DNA of 64,000 nucleotides, taken from contig UBMP01000004.1 in assembly GCA_900466575.1 (NCBI GenBank), positions 186,001 through 250,000 of the forward strand. Reading direction: 5' to 3'. Below are positions 54,006-63,419 of the stretch, piece by piece (positions within the stretch are counted from its first letter, which is position 1; the number at the start of each line of letters is the position of its first letter). A program made the translations under genes and the position numbers. A model generated the notes under the pieces. That model worked only from the letters and a program-made list of their open reading frames with translations, made no database searches and was not told the DNA's origin. This DNA comes from Hyphomicrobiales bacterium (GTDB taxonomy: Bacteria; Pseudomonadota; Alphaproteobacteria; Rhizobiales; Rhizobiaceae).

Positions 54006-54602
54006 CTAGCCCCTGGATTTGAATTCCGGATAGGCGGGAAAACGTGATTCAAATTCCGCAAGGAAGGCGCCATGCGACGGCCAGAGCGTCTCCCATTGGC
54101 CGGCAAAGCGAAGGTCGAGATAGCCTGCCAGGGCCGCGAGCGCGAAATGTCCGCCTGTCACGCCGTGAACGAACGACACCGGGCTGGTTTGAAGCCAGGT
54201 CAATCCGCGTGCGACCTTCGCCCATTGCTTCTCCAGCCAGGGCTGATGAATTTTCTCCTCCGGACGGAAGCGGCGTTCATAGACATGCGCGAGCAGGCAA
54301 TCCGTGATGCCATCGGCCAACGCCTCCAGAACCTCTGCCTCGGTGCGCGCTTCGGGATTGGCGGGGTAGAGTTTTCCGCCGCTCGCACGATCGAGAAAAT
54401 GTATGATGGCCCGGCTGTCGAAGATCGCCGCGCCGTCATCGCTGATGAGAACCGGAATTTTTCCGAGCGGGTTGTTTTCGATCAGAAGCGCCGGCTCCTC
54501 GTCGGTCTTCACGATTTCACTGTCGACGGCAAGTCCGGCATGGTGCGCAGCCATTCGAACCTTGGCGGAATAGGGCGAGGCGGGGGAGTAGAGAATTTTC
54601 AT
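54006..54602 (-). CDS. Glutathione S-transferase family protein
   Basis: 198-residue cytosolic protein with a thioredoxin-like domain (SPASPYSAKVRMAAHHAGL at the glutathione site, where Ser/Pro/Tyr precede helix 1, then NPLGKIPVLISDD with the cis-Pro and IFDSRAIIHFLD) and a helical C-terminal domain. Close to YibF/GST-omega-like proteins of proteobacteria; substrate unknown. The ATG overlaps the RNase T2 stop codon by one base, so the genes are co-translated. Confidence 0.85.
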   Translation of the reverse strand: MKILYSPASPYSAKVRMAAHHAGLAVDSEIVKTDEEPALLIENNPLGKIPVLISDDGAAIFDSRAIIHFLDRASGGKLYPANPEARTEAEVLEALADGITDCLLAHVYERRFRPEEKIHQPWLEKQWAKVARGLTWLQTSPVSFVHGVTGGHFALAALAGYLDLRFAGQWETLWPSHGAFLAEFESRFPAYPEFKSRG

Positions 54603-55264
54603 CAGCGCACCGGGGGAATGTTGACGGATTTCAGGGGGCAGGCGTCCGCATCGACTTCCTGGCAGTCGCGGAACTGCAGGTCCTTGGTCATGCAGATGCG
54701 GATTTCCTGCAGCATCTTGGACGAACAGGACACCGCAATGCCTTTCGGGCTCATGCCGGGATTGGCTGCCAAAAACGCCTTTTCGATATCACCGGGATTG
54801 GCGCTCTTGCCCTGATCGAGATGGGTGAGCGCCGGCGGGATCGTGATCTTGCCGTATGCATTGCGGATCGTCTGAAGATAGTCCGCCTGCTTCAGGCCCG
54901 AACAAGTGCCGTGCTTGCGCCATTCATGGCCGATCAGACCCATCGAAGGGATGATGTCGAGATAACGTCGGCCCAGATTGTCGGGCACGCGATCCGATTC
55001 GCGGGTGGCGCAGAATTCCGGATAGCCGCTTTCGTTCTGCGGCCACAGTCCGTGCACGATGAAGCCGAAATCCTTGGACGGATCGCATTGCATCGTCTTC
55101 TGCCCCTGCGGATGGGTGGCGCACCACGAGGGTGACCATGACAGCGACAGGACGTAGAAGTCGAAGCTCTGCTTCGGCCGATCTTCTGCGCGGGCCGAAG
55201 GACCCGCGGACAACACGGTCAGGGCAGTCAGCCCGGCGAGAACGGCGGCGCTCTGCGGACGCAT
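54602..55264 (-). CDS. Ribonuclease T2-family periplasmic nuclease
   Basis: 220-residue secreted endoribonuclease. A signal peptide (about 1-27) is followed by the T2 domain with both catalytic sites: FIVHGLWPQ (CAS I) and HEWRKHGTC (CAS II), each with its histidine. Several cysteines would form disulphides. E. coli RNase I is the best-known relative. The ATG at 55264 lies five bases after the stop codon of the preceding secreted protein. A GTG at 55288 is an alternative. It overlaps the downstream GST gene. Confidence 0.92.
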   Translation of the reverse strand: MRPQSAAVLAGLTALTVLSAGPSARAEDRPKQSFDFYVLSLSWSPSWCATHPQGQKTMQCDPSKDFGFIVHGLWPQNESGYPEFCATRESDRVPDNLGRRYLDIIPSMGLIGHEWRKHGTCSGLKQADYLQTIRNAYGKITIPPALTHLDQGKSANPGDIEKAFLAANPGMSPKGIAVSCSSKMLQEIRICMTKDLQFRDCQEVDADACPLKSVNIPPVR

Positions 55265-55269
55265 GGCGG

Positions 55270-55674
55270 TCACCGGACGGATCGGCACTGGCGGCCATCG
55301 ACATGCCAGGGATCAAGCCCGGAAACGCAGAAACGAATCCGCTCGCCAAGACCCGCAAAACCCATGCCGCTCTCGATCATGTACCAGAGGTCACGACGGC
55401 GGCCGTCATTCATGTCCACCTTGGCATGGCAGTAGACGCGCTCGATCGGGTGCGTCTCGTCTCGATAATCGACATGCGTGTTCGAAACCCGATCGAACCC
55501 GACTATGTCGAGATCGGTCTGGAGATAGCGTCTCGCCTTGTAATCGAAGCGGTGGTCGATGAAGGAAAGAACGCCGCCATCGGCGCAATCGCTGGTTCCC
55601 GCATAAGCCGCGCCGCCGGAAAGCAACGCGCCGCCAAGCGCAAGGGTTGCGAAGGCCGTCGAAAGTTTCATCAT
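55270..55674 (-). CDS. Secreted cysteine-containing protein of unknown function
   Basis: 134-residue protein with a signal peptide (about 1-25, ending AAYAGT) and four cysteines in the mature part (near 30, 82, 115 and 130), consistent with two disulphides. Aromatic and basic residues are frequent (RFDYKARRYLQTDL). No family is recognised. It is the first gene of a three-gene run with the RNase T2 and GST genes and has GGGGGA before its ATG. A link to the RNase is suggested only by position. Confidence 0.7.
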   Translation of the reverse strand: MMKLSTAFATLALGGALLSGGAAYAGTSDCADGGVLSFIDHRFDYKARRYLQTDLDIVGFDRVSNTHVDYRDETHPIERVYCHAKVDMNDGRRRDLWYMIESGMGFAGLGERIRFCVSGLDPWHVDGRQCRSVR

Positions 55675-55794
55675 AGGCTTCCCCCAAGGTATGAAGAGTT
55701 CAGGCTTGCGAGAATGGGGAGTTTGGCAAGAGTTTGCAAGTGACGATCCCGCGACACAATGGGGCGTGATCGGAAATCGAAGAGATCGATGTCG

Positions 55795-56646
55795 CTACTC
55801 TTCGCCCCGCAGCCAGATATTGCGCGTGGACGCGAAACGATCCTGCGCCAGCAGTGTTTTCAAGACCGGCAGAACCATCGTCAACTCGTCATGGAGCGTA
55901 TAAGGAGGGTTGACGATGATGAGACCGGAGCCGCTGAGGCCCGTGGTCTCCCGGTCGCTGCGGACCGAAAGCTCGGTGCAGAGCATCTTCGGAATTTCTG
56001 TTTCCTTCAGCGCATTATGGAATTCCTTGATCGGCGCGCCTTTCTTGATCGGATACCAAAGGCAAAAGGTCCCCCCGGGAAACCGACGGTATGCCTTTGC
56101 GAGCCCGTCGACCAAGCGTTCATACTCGCCTTCGATCTCGAATGGTGGGTCGACCAGCACGAGGCCGCGCTTCTCCTTCGGCGGCAGATGCGCGCCGAGC
56201 GAAAGCCAGCCGTCGAGTTCGGTCACGCGGACATGATAATCGCCCGCAAAGAGAGCACGCAGAGTTTCGCAATCTGCCGGGTGAAGCTCCATGGCGGACA
56301 GCCGGTCCTGCTCGCGCATCAGGATGCGGGTCAGCTTTGGTGAGCCCGGATAATGCTTTATGCCGCCTTCCGGATTCAATGCGCGAACCGCATCGAGATA
56401 AGGTGCGAGCCATGCGGCCACATCTACCGGAAGTTCGGCCGCCATCAGCTTGCCGATTCCGTCCTGCCATTCGCCGGTCTTTTGTGCCTCGGTGGATGAG
56501 AGGTCGTAGAGCCCGATCCCGGCATGCGTATCGATAACGCGGAAGGCCTTGTCCTTGAGCTGGAGATAGACGATCAGCCGCGCCAGCACGGCGTGCTTGA
56601 GGACGTCGGCGAAATTCCCCGCGTGGTAGATGTGCCGGTAATTCAT
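55795..56646 (-). CDS. rlmJ: 23S rRNA (adenine2030-N6)-methyltransferase
   Basis: 283-residue rRNA methyltransferase of the RlmJ/YhiR family. MNYRHIYHAGNFADVLKH at the start, THAGIGLYDL at the SAM site and LVDPPFE as the catalytic DPPF-type motif are diagnostic; LCLWYPIK-like sequence also fits. It modifies A2030 in 23S rRNA and in some bacteria is linked with using extracellular DNA. It is a single gene, convergent with no close partner. Length matches E. coli RlmJ (280). Confidence 0.93.
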   Translation of the reverse strand: MNYRHIYHAGNFADVLKHAVLARLIVYLQLKDKAFRVIDTHAGIGLYDLSSTEAQKTGEWQDGIGKLMAAELPVDVAAWLAPYLDAVRALNPEGGIKHYPGSPKLTRILMREQDRLSAMELHPADCETLRALFAGDYHVRVTELDGWLSLGAHLPPKEKRGLVLVDPPFEIEGEYERLVDGLAKAYRRFPGGTFCLWYPIKKGAPIKEFHNALKETEIPKMLCTELSVRSDRETTGLSGSGLIIVNPPYTLHDELTMVLPVLKTLLAQDRFASTRNIWLRGEE

Positions 56647-56734
56647 TCCGCGCCCCGATCGGTCTCATGAAATCACGTCATGGCCGGTTTTTTCTTCTTC
56701 CGGCGCATTTTCGCTTCGCATATACCTGTCGCCC

Positions 56735-58843
56735 ATGAACATTGCGACCCCCGATCTCATCCGTCCGCGCAAAGGCTTCTCGGCCTGCCCGCATGATTGC
56801 CCCTCGACCTGCGCGCTCGAAATCGACATCGGCGCGGATGGACGCATTGGGCGCGTCCATGGTGCCAAGGCCAACGACTATACCGATGGCGTCATCTGCG
56901 CCAAGGTCGCCCGCTATGCCGAACGGCTCTATCACCCCGATCGGCTGCTAAAGCCGATGAAGCGCAAGGGCGCCAAAGGAGCGGGGAGCTGGACGGATAT
57001 TGCCTGGGAAGACGCGCTGGACGAGATCGCCGAGGCCTTCGTCAAGGCTGAAGCGGCGCATGGCTCCGAGGCCGTCTGGCCCTATTTCTATGCCGGCACG
57101 ATGGGCCTCGTGCAGCGCGATTCCATCGAACGGCTGCGCCACGCCAAGCGCTATTCCGGTTTCTTCGGCACGATCTGCGTCAACCCGGCCTGGACCGGTG
57201 TCATGATGGGCCTCGGCCGGCTCTCTGGCGTTGATCCGCGCGAGATGGCGAAATCCGATTGTGTGGTCATCTGGGGCACGAATGCGGTCTCGACGCAGGT
57301 CAATGTGATGACGCACGCGATCAAGGCCCGCAAGGAGCGCGGTGCGAAGATCGTGGCGATCGACGTCTACGACACCCCGACCATGAAGCAGGCCGACGTC
57401 AAGCTGATCCTCAAGCCCGGCACGGATGCGGCACTCGCCTGTGCCGCCATGCATGTCGCCTTCCGCGATGGCTATGCCGACCGCGCCTATCTCGCCAAAT
57501 ACGCCGACGATCCGGCCGGCCTCGAGGCGCATCTCGCCACCCGCACGCCAGAATGGGCAGCCGAGATCACCGGTCTCACAGTTGAGGAGATCGAGGCTTT
57601 TGCCCGTCTCGTCGGCACAACCAGGCGCTCCTTCTTCCGCCTCGGCTACGGCTTCACCCGCAGTCGCAACGGTACGGTCTCGATGCATGCGGCGCTCTCG
57701 TTGCCCACCGTGCTCGGCGCCTGGCAGCACGAAGGCGGTGGCGCTTTCCACACAAACGCCGATATTTTCGGCTTCACGACGGGGACGATCAAGGGCGCGA
57801 GCTATGCCGACCCATCGGTCCGCTCGCTCGACCAGTCGCAGATCGGTCGTGTTCTGACAGGCGACGCCGAAGCTTTGCGCAATGGCCCGCCCGTCACGGC
57901 CATGTTGATCCAGAACACCAACCCGGTGAACATCGCGCCCGAGCAGCGCCTGGTGCGGAATGGCTTCGCCCGCGAGGACCTGTTTGTCGCCGTCCACGAG
58001 CAGTTCCTGACCGAGACGGCCGAAATGGCCGATATCGTGCTCCCGGCCACCATGTTCGTGGAACATGACGATATCTATCGCGGCGGCGGCCAGAGCCATA
58101 TCCTGCTCGGGCCGAAACTGGTCGAGCCGCCGGAAACGGTGCGCACCAATCTCTTCGTCATCGAAGAATTGGCCAAGCGCCTCGGCGTCGCCGACAAGGC
58201 CGGTTTCGGTATGAGCGAGCGAGAGTTGATTGCAACCGTGCTTCGCCCCGGCGAACTGGAGCAGCTGGACGGTGAGAAGTGGATCGACCGGAAGATCCCC
58301 TTCGAGGAAGCGCATTTCCTCCACGGCTTCGGCCATGCAGACGGGAAGTTCCGCTTTCGGCCCGATTGGACGGGACAGGCGGCGAGCACGCGCCCGCCGG
58401 ACAATGTCGGTATTCTCGGCCCGGCGGCACGCCTGCCGGAATTTCCCGATTATTGCGCCGTGATCGAAGAAACGGACGAAGCGCATCCGTTCCGTCTCGC
58501 GACATCGCCGGCGCGCAATTTCCTCAACTCCTCCTTCGCTGAGACGAAGACGTCTCGGGACAAGGAAGGCCGTCCGGAGGTGATGATCAACCCGAAAGAC
58601 GCAGCGCGTCTCCGCATCGAGAACGGTGAAATCGTTCGCCTGGGCAACACGCGTGGTGCGATCAGGATCCACGCGCGCGTCACTGCGGAGGCGCGCAAGG
58701 GCGTGCTGATTGCGGAAGGCCTGTGGCCCAACAAGGCCCATCTCGACGGAGAGGGCATCAATGTGCTGACGGGCGCAGACTGTATCGCACCCTTTGGCGG
58801 CGCAGGGCTGCACGACAACAAGGTATGGCTGGTCAAGGCATGA
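56735..58843 (+). CDS. Molybdopterin-dependent oxidoreductase with N-terminal 4Fe-4S cluster
   Basis: 702-residue enzyme of the DMSO reductase superfamily. The cluster ligands are Cys18, Cys22, Cys26 and Cys55. The next domains bind two pyranopterins; a C-terminal molydopterin dinucleotide-binding domain (about 590-690) carries ATSPARNFLNSSF. There is no twin-arginine signal, so the enzyme is probably cytosolic. It belongs to the YoaE/biotin sulfoxide-like unassigned group: substrate unknown. The Nudix gene starts inside its stop codon (ATGA overlap). Confidence 0.87.
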   Translation: MNIATPDLIRPRKGFSACPHDCPSTCALEIDIGADGRIGRVHGAKANDYTDGVICAKVARYAERLYHPDRLLKPMKRKGAKGAGSWTDIAWEDALDEIAEAFVKAEAAHGSEAVWPYFYAGTMGLVQRDSIERLRHAKRYSGFFGTICVNPAWTGVMMGLGRLSGVDPREMAKSDCVVIWGTNAVSTQVNVMTHAIKARKERGAKIVAIDVYDTPTMKQADVKLILKPGTDAALACAAMHVAFRDGYADRAYLAKYADDPAGLEAHLATRTPEWAAEITGLTVEEIEAFARLVGTTRRSFFRLGYGFTRSRNGTVSMHAALSLPTVLGAWQHEGGGAFHTNADIFGFTTGTIKGASYADPSVRSLDQSQIGRVLTGDAEALRNGPPVTAMLIQNTNPVNIAPEQRLVRNGFAREDLFVAVHEQFLTETAEMADIVLPATMFVEHDDIYRGGGQSHILLGPKLVEPPETVRTNLFVIEELAKRLGVADKAGFGMSERELIATVLRPGELEQLDGEKWIDRKIPFEEAHFLHGFGHADGKFRFRPDWTGQAASTRPPDNVGILGPAARLPEFPDYCAVIEETDEAHPFRLATSPARNFLNSSFAETKTSRDKEGRPEVMINPKDAARLRIENGEIVRLGNTRGAIRIHARVTAEARKGVLIAEGLWPNKAHLDGEGINVLTGADCIAPFGGAGLHDNKVWLVKA

Positions 58844-59439
58844 CATTTTTCAGGAAGGCCGGCGCCCGGCTGGTCGAAAGCACGCAGGCCTACAAGGGCT
58901 GGAATAACCTGTACCGATTGATCATCGACTATACCCGCTCCGATGGCGAGACTGTCCAGCTCCCGCGCGAAGTTATCGACCATGGTTCGGCGGGTGCCAT
59001 TCTGCTCTACGATCCCGCGCGCGATGTTGTCGTGCTGGTCCGGCAGTTCCGCACCGCCACGTTCTATCTCGGGCTCGATCCCTTCGTGCTGGAAGCGGCA
59101 GCGGGTTTGCTGGATGGTGATGATCCGGAAGCCGCCGTCCGCCGCGAGGCGCTGGAAGAAACCGGTTACCGCGTCGGCAAGGTTTTTCCGCTGTTTTCGA
59201 CGTTTGGATCACCCGGCGCTCTGGCTGAAGAGGTTCATCTCTTTGTCGGTCTGGTCGATACGACCGCTCGCGAAGCCGCCGGCGGAGGGCTGCTTGACGA
59301 GCATGAAGACATCGAAGTTGTCGAACTCCCGCTGGACGAGGCCTTCGCGATGATCGGCGAGGCGCGCCTGCCGGACGCCAAGACGATCATCCTTCTGCAA
59401 TGGGCGGTCATGAACAGGACCTTGCTGCAGGCCGTCTGA
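58840..59439 (+). CDS. Nudix hydrolase, NudK-like (GDP-mannose type)
   Basis: 199-residue cytosolic hydrolase. The Nudix box runs from AGLLDGDD through RREALEETGYR and has the slightly shortened spacing found in E. coli NudK, which hydrolyses GDP-mannose and similar sugar nucleotides. The conserved PREVIDHGSAGAILLYD, with FVLEAAAGLLD, and the acidic C-terminal region also fit the NudK/ADP-ribose pyrophosphatase group. The ATG is overlapped by the stop codon of the molybdopterin enzyme (ATGA), so the two are co-translated; a functional link is not evident. Confidence 0.85.
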   Translation: MTFFRKAGARLVESTQAYKGWNNLYRLIIDYTRSDGETVQLPREVIDHGSAGAILLYDPARDVVVLVRQFRTATFYLGLDPFVLEAAAGLLDGDDPEAAVRREALEETGYRVGKVFPLFSTFGSPGALAEEVHLFVGLVDTTAREAAGGGLLDEHEDIEVVELPLDEAFAMIGEARLPDAKTIILLQWAVMNRTLLQAV

Positions 59440-59448
59440 CCGGACTGA

Positions 59449-59733
59449 TCAGTGCTGGCCCATGCGGCCGATCGCGAGCCGGGACACGACGCGCTCGACG
59501 CCCTCCACCGATTGCGCCACCTCGCGGGCCTTGTCGATCTGCCGCTGGTCCGGGGCTGATCCGCTCAGGTGGATGACCCCGCTTTGCGCCGCAACGGAAA
59601 TGTCCAGGGAATGCACGTCGGGCGTTGTCGCGAGTTCACCGGCAACGCGGGTCTCCAGAAGAGCATCCTTCGTCTTCTGGATATGGGTATGTTCCGGCAG
59701 ACCGCCGGAGGTGATCGGAGGCTCGTGTGTCAT
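59449..59733 (-). CDS. BON-domain protein
   Basis: 94-residue protein with one BON domain (about 20-88): TKDALLETRVAG, then ISVAAQSGVIHLSGSAPD and VEGVERVVSRLAIGR. No signal peptide is visible. BON domains bind phospholipid or other ligands in stress-related proteins such as OsmY. The ATG at 59733 has AAGGAG six bases upstream; a start two codons earlier touches that site. It is convergent with the NudK-like gene and 79 bases downstream of purN. Confidence 0.82.
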   Translation of the reverse strand: MTHEPPITSGGLPEHTHIQKTKDALLETRVAGELATTPDVHSLDISVAAQSGVIHLSGSAPDQRQIDKAREVAQSVEGVERVVSRLAIGRMGQH

Positions 59734-59812
59734 GTCCATCTCCTTCCGTTTTCGAACGGAACGAAGGGGGACGACGATTGTTCCTGGACGGATGCGTTGA
59801 CGCAGACCGATT

Positions 59813-60451
59813 TCAGCCGAGCGACAGGACGCTCTGCGCCTCTTCCGTCTTGCCCGGAAGTGTGCCGGACGCGAAACCGGAGAGCACTTCACGGTAGATG
59901 CGATGTTCCTGCTTCAGCACGCGCGCAGCAAGCGTCTCGGCGGTATCGTCCGCCAGAACAGGAACGACGGCCTGTGCGAGAATCGGTCCTTCATCCATAC
60001 CTTCGGTCACGAGATGCACCGTACAGCCGGCGACCTTCATGCCTGCGTCGATCGCGCGCTGATGCGTATGCAGCCCGGCAAAGAGTGGCAGGAGGGACGG
60101 ATGGATGTTCAGGATGCGCCCTTCGTAGGGTCTGATGAAATCGGCGGACAGCAGCCGCATGTAGCCCGCGAGGCAGATGATGTCGGGAGCGAGTTCCGCA
60201 AGCTTGGCGAGGATCGCCCGCTCGTGCGCGCCTTTGCTGTCATGGTCGCGGCGCTGGAACGCGAAGGTCGGAATGCCCATGGCTGCCGCCTTGGCAAGGC
60301 CGCCGGCCTCCGCCTTGTCGGAAATCACAGCGACGATCTCGGCCGGAAAATCCGCCGCGCGCGCCGCTTCCGCCAGCGCGATCATGTTGGAGCCGCCGCC
60401 GGAAATGAAAACGACAACGCGCTTGCGCGGACCCGTGCTAGCGCCCGTCAT
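59813..60451 (-). CDS. purN: Phosphoribosylglycinamide formyltransferase
   Basis: 212-residue enzyme of purine synthesis transferring a formyl group from 10-formyl-THF to GAR. The N-terminus [16 protein letters not shown] binds the phosphate, and the catalytic Asn-His-Asp set lies in [14 protein letters not shown] and [11 protein letters not shown]. The ATG overlaps the stop codon of purM (ATGA), the universal purM-purN order and coupling. Confidence 0.96.
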   Translation of the reverse strand: MTGASTGPRKRVVVFISGGGSNMIALAEAARAADFPAEIVAVISDKAEAGGLAKAAAMGIPTFAFQRRDHDSKGAHERAILAKLAELAPDIICLAGYMRLLSADFIRPYEGRILNIHPSLLPLFAGLHTHQRAIDAGMKVAGCTVHLVTEGMDEGPILAQAVVPVLADDTAETLAARVLKQEHRIYREVLSGFASGTLPGKTEEAQSVLSLG

Positions 60452-61521
60452 AACGTGAGGGAGCCCTTGTAGACCGTGCCATGCGCGCCCTCCGCGCGGG
60501 CGACCATGCGGCCGAGGCGGAATACCGTTTCGCCCTCGGCCTCAAGCACGGCCGCAACCTGATCGGCCTTGTCCGGCGAAACGACGGCGATCATGCCGAC
60601 GCCGCAATTAAAGGTGCGCAGCATTTCATTCGGTGCCACGCCGCCCGTCTTGGCAAGCCAGGAGAACACGGCGGGAGCCTTGACGGCGGCGAGATCGATC
60701 TCGGCGGCCAGATGCTTCGGCAGAACGCGCGGAATGTTTTCCGGGAAGCCGCCGCCGGTAATGTGGGCCAGCGCCTTGATCGCGCCCGTCTCGCGGATCG
60801 CCTTCAGAAGCGGCTTCACATAGATGCGGGTCGGCGTGAGCAACGCTTCGCCGAGCTTCTTCTCCGGCGCGAAGGGAGCCGGCGCGTCATAGGCAAGGCC
60901 CGAAATCTCGACGATCTTGCGCACCAGCGAGAAACCGTTGGAGTGAACGCCCGAGGAGGAGAGGCCGAGAATGACGTCACCCTCGGCGACTTCTTCCGAC
61001 GGCAGCAGCTGGCCACGTTCGGCCGCGCCCACGGCAAAGCCCGCAAGGTCGTAATCGCCCTTGGAATACATGCCCGGCATTTCCGCCGTCTCGCCGCCAA
61101 TCAGCGCGCAGCCCGACATGACGCAGCCTTCGGCAATGCCCTTGACGATGGCCGCACCCTGATCGGGATCGAGCTTGCCGGTCGCGAAATAGTCGAGGAA
61201 GAAGAGCGGCTCAGCGCCCTGTACCACGAGATCGTTGACGCACATGGCCACCAGGTCGATGCCGACCGTGTCGTGGAAATCCGCGTCGATGGCGATCTTG
61301 AGCTTGGTGCCGACGCCATCGTTGGCGGCGACGAGAACCGGATCCTTGAAGCCGGCGGCCTTGAGGTCGAAGAGGCCGCCAAAGCCGCCGATCTCGCCGT
61401 CCGCACCCGGCCGACGCGTCGAGCGGACGGCGGGCTTGATCTTCTCGACCATCAGGTTGCCGGCGTCGATATCGACGCCCGCATCGCTATAGGTCAGTCC
61501 GTTGCGTCCATCCGCGCTCAT
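60448..61521 (-). CDS. purM: Phosphoribosylaminoimidazole (AIR) synthetase
   Basis: 357-residue ATP-dependent cyclase that turns FGAM into AIR. Recognisable blocks: [15 protein letters not shown] at the start, [11 protein letters not shown] and [10 protein letters not shown] in the first domain, [13 protein letters not shown], and [13 protein letters not shown] in the second. The ATG at 61521 begins the family N-terminus; the frame is open 15 codons upstream. It is divergent from the CDP-alcohol transferase gene and translationally coupled to purN. Confidence 0.96.
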   Translation of the reverse strand: MSADGRNGLTYSDAGVDIDAGNLMVEKIKPAVRSTRRPGADGEIGGFGGLFDLKAAGFKDPVLVAANDGVGTKLKIAIDADFHDTVGIDLVAMCVNDLVVQGAEPLFFLDYFATGKLDPDQGAAIVKGIAEGCVMSGCALIGGETAEMPGMYSKGDYDLAGFAVGAAERGQLLPSEEVAEGDVILGLSSSGVHSNGFSLVRKIVEISGLAYDAPAPFAPEKKLGEALLTPTRIYVKPLLKAIRETGAIKALAHITGGGFPENIPRVLPKHLAAEIDLAAVKAPAVFSWLAKTGGVAPNEMLRTFNCGVGMIAVVSPDKADQVAAVLEAEGETVFRLGRMVARAEGAHGTVYKGSLTL

Positions 61522-61698
61522 GAGCGATCTCCGCTGCGATTTCCGGTATGCGCCCGCCATTCGCATGACATTCCCTCATATGCAAGACGGATCGCGGGTA
61601 AGCGGCCGATTTTCACCAAATAACGCAGGCATCTCCTTGGAATTCGGCCTTCGGCATACGAAGTAGATGCTGAAAAGCCGATGCGCCGGAGCGCGTGC

Positions 61699-62235
61699 AT
61701 GAACATCGCCAATATCATCACCCTCGCGCGGCTGCTGAGTGTCCCTGCCGTGCTTTATTGCCTTCTCCATGGCGACATGCGGCTGGCGTTTTACATCTTT
61801 CTGTTCGCCGGCCTGTCGGATGCAGTAGACGGTGCGATAGCACGTCGGTTCCATCTCCAGACCGAGCTCGGCGCCTGGATGGACCCGATCGCCGACAAGC
61901 TGCTCATGGTGTCTGTCTTCATCATGCTCGCCTGGCTGGATCTGATCCCCGACTGGATTGTCTTCCTGGCGGTGACGCGCGATACCCTGATCGTCGGTGC
62001 CTTCCTGGTGTCCACCCTCATCGGCAATCCGATCAAGGTGGCGCCCCTGATGGTCTCCAAGATCAATACGGTCGCGCAGGTCCTGCTGGTCGTCGCGGTA
62101 CTGAGCCACCAGTCCTTCGGCCTCGGACTGACGACCGTCGTCACAATTTTACTCTATTTGACCGCGCTCTTGACCTTGGCTTCCGGTGCGTCCTATCTCG
62201 TGATCTGGATGCGGCACGTGGCCGGATCGAAATAA
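61699..62235 (+). CDS. CDP-alcohol phosphatidyltransferase family protein
   Basis: 178-residue inner-membrane enzyme with five to six helices. The motif is complete: DAVDGAIARRF then GAWMDPIADK. It transfers a phosphatidyl group from CDP-diacylglycerol to an alcohol. It is a paralogue of the pgsA product encoded here; candidates include cardiolipin or another phospholipid pathway, and the specificity cannot be read from the motif. ATG at 61699, with GGAG seven bases upstream. It is followed by the PerM-like gene after 18 bases, then hdaA, in rhizobial order. Confidence 0.88.
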   Translation: MNIANIITLARLLSVPAVLYCLLHGDMRLAFYIFLFAGLSDAVDGAIARRFHLQTELGAWMDPIADKLLMVSVFIMLAWLDLIPDWIVFLAVTRDTLIVGAFLVSTLIGNPIKVAPLMVSKINTVAQVLLVVAVLSHQSFGLGLTTVVTILLYLTALLTLASGASYLVIWMRHVAGSK

Positions 62236-62253
62236 TCGCCGCGGACGGACCTG

Positions 62254-63393
62254 ATGACCAGACGACTGAGCTCTCATAGCCTCAAACGCCAGCTTGTCTT
62301 CTGGCTGGTCGGGCTCGTGCTGCTGATCATCTTCCTGATGGTGTTCAGCTCGATTCTCCTGCCCTTCGTCGCCGGGATGGCGCTTGCCTATTTCCTCGAT
62401 CCGGTTGCCGACTGGTTCGAGCGTCGCGGCCTGTCACGCCTGATGGCGACCGTTGTGATCCTGATCCTCTTCGTGGTGCTCTTTGCGATTGCGATGATCA
62501 TTCTGATCCCGATCCTCGCGGGACAGGCCAGCCAGTTCCTCAAGGACCTGCCGGGCTATGTCACGTCGCTGCAGCAGCTGATCACCAAGGCGAGGCCGGA
62601 TATGCTGCCTGCCTGGGCGCGCGATCAGATCGGGGCGCTGAAGGACAATTTCTCGACGATCCTGGGCGAGGGGACGAAATTCCTCGCCACGTTGTTCGAG
62701 CAGATCTGGAATTCGGGCAAGGCCATCGTCGATGTCGTCTCGCTGCTGGTCGTGACCCCCGTCGTGGCCTTCTACCTGCTGCTGGACTGGGACCGCATGG
62801 TGGCCTGGATCGACAACCTCGTCCCTCGTGACCACGTGCAGACCGTGCGTGCGCTGGCCTCGGACATGGACTCCACCATTGCCGGTTTCGTGCGCGGACA
62901 GGGCACGCTCTGCCTCGTGCTCGGCGTCTATTACGGCACAGCCCTGGCGTTGACCGGCCTGAACTTCGGTTTGCTCATCGGTCTCTTCGCGGGGGCCATC
63001 AGCTTCATTCCCTATATCGGCTCCACAGTCGGCCTGGTGCTCGCTGTCGGTCTCGCCATAGTGCAGTTCTGGCCCGACTATCTGTGGATCGGTCTCGTGG
63101 CGCTTGTTTTCCTGTCCGGTCAGTTCCTTGAGGGCAACATCCTGCAGCCGCGTCTTGTCGGCCATCGTGTGGGACTGCATCCCGTCTGGCTGATGTTCGC
63201 TCTTTTCGCTTTTGGTCTCCTGTTTGGCTTCGTCGGGCTTCTGGTCGCCGTTCCGGTGTCCGCTGCTATCGGCGTTCTCGTCCGCTTTGCCATATCGCGC
63301 TATCTCGACAGCGATCTCTATTACGGTGACCAGCATCAGCTGCGCGATCTCCACCAGGCGGCGCAGATCAGCAAGGGGAAGACGATCGAGTGA
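62254..63393 (+). CDS. AI-2E/PerM-family membrane protein
   Basis: 379-residue inner-membrane protein with about eight helices and the central PFVAGMALAYFLDP typical of the AI-2E (TqsA/PerM) family. FIPYIGSTVGLVLAV and GNILQPRLVGHRVGLHP are conserved. Roles range from autoinducer export to sodium antiport; for the group next to purM and hdaA (PerM-like) the function is unproved. It lies 18 bases beyond the CDP-alcohol transferase and 26 bases before hdaA. Confidence 0.88.
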   Translation: MTRRLSSHSLKRQLVFWLVGLVLLIIFLMVFSSILLPFVAGMALAYFLDPVADWFERRGLSRLMATVVILILFVVLFAIAMIILIPILAGQASQFLKDLPGYVTSLQQLITKARPDMLPAWARDQIGALKDNFSTILGEGTKFLATLFEQIWNSGKAIVDVVSLLVVTPVVAFYLLLDWDRMVAWIDNLVPRDHVQTVRALASDMDSTIAGFVRGQGTLCLVLGVYYGTALALTGLNFGLLIGLFAGAISFIPYIGSTVGLVLAVGLAIVQFWPDYLWIGLVALVFLSGQFLEGNILQPRLVGHRVGLHPVWLMFALFAFGLLFGFVGLLVAVPVSAAIGVLVRFAISRYLDSDLYYGDQHQLRDLHQAAQISKGKTIE

Positions 63394-63419
63394 TCTCGGT
63401 CGCCAGGAGTAGGTGTGTC

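Noticed and set aside
56948-58846. 632-codon minus-strand frame opposite the molybdopterin oxidoreductase
   Set aside because: Shadow of a conserved gene; composition and lack of motifs rule it out.
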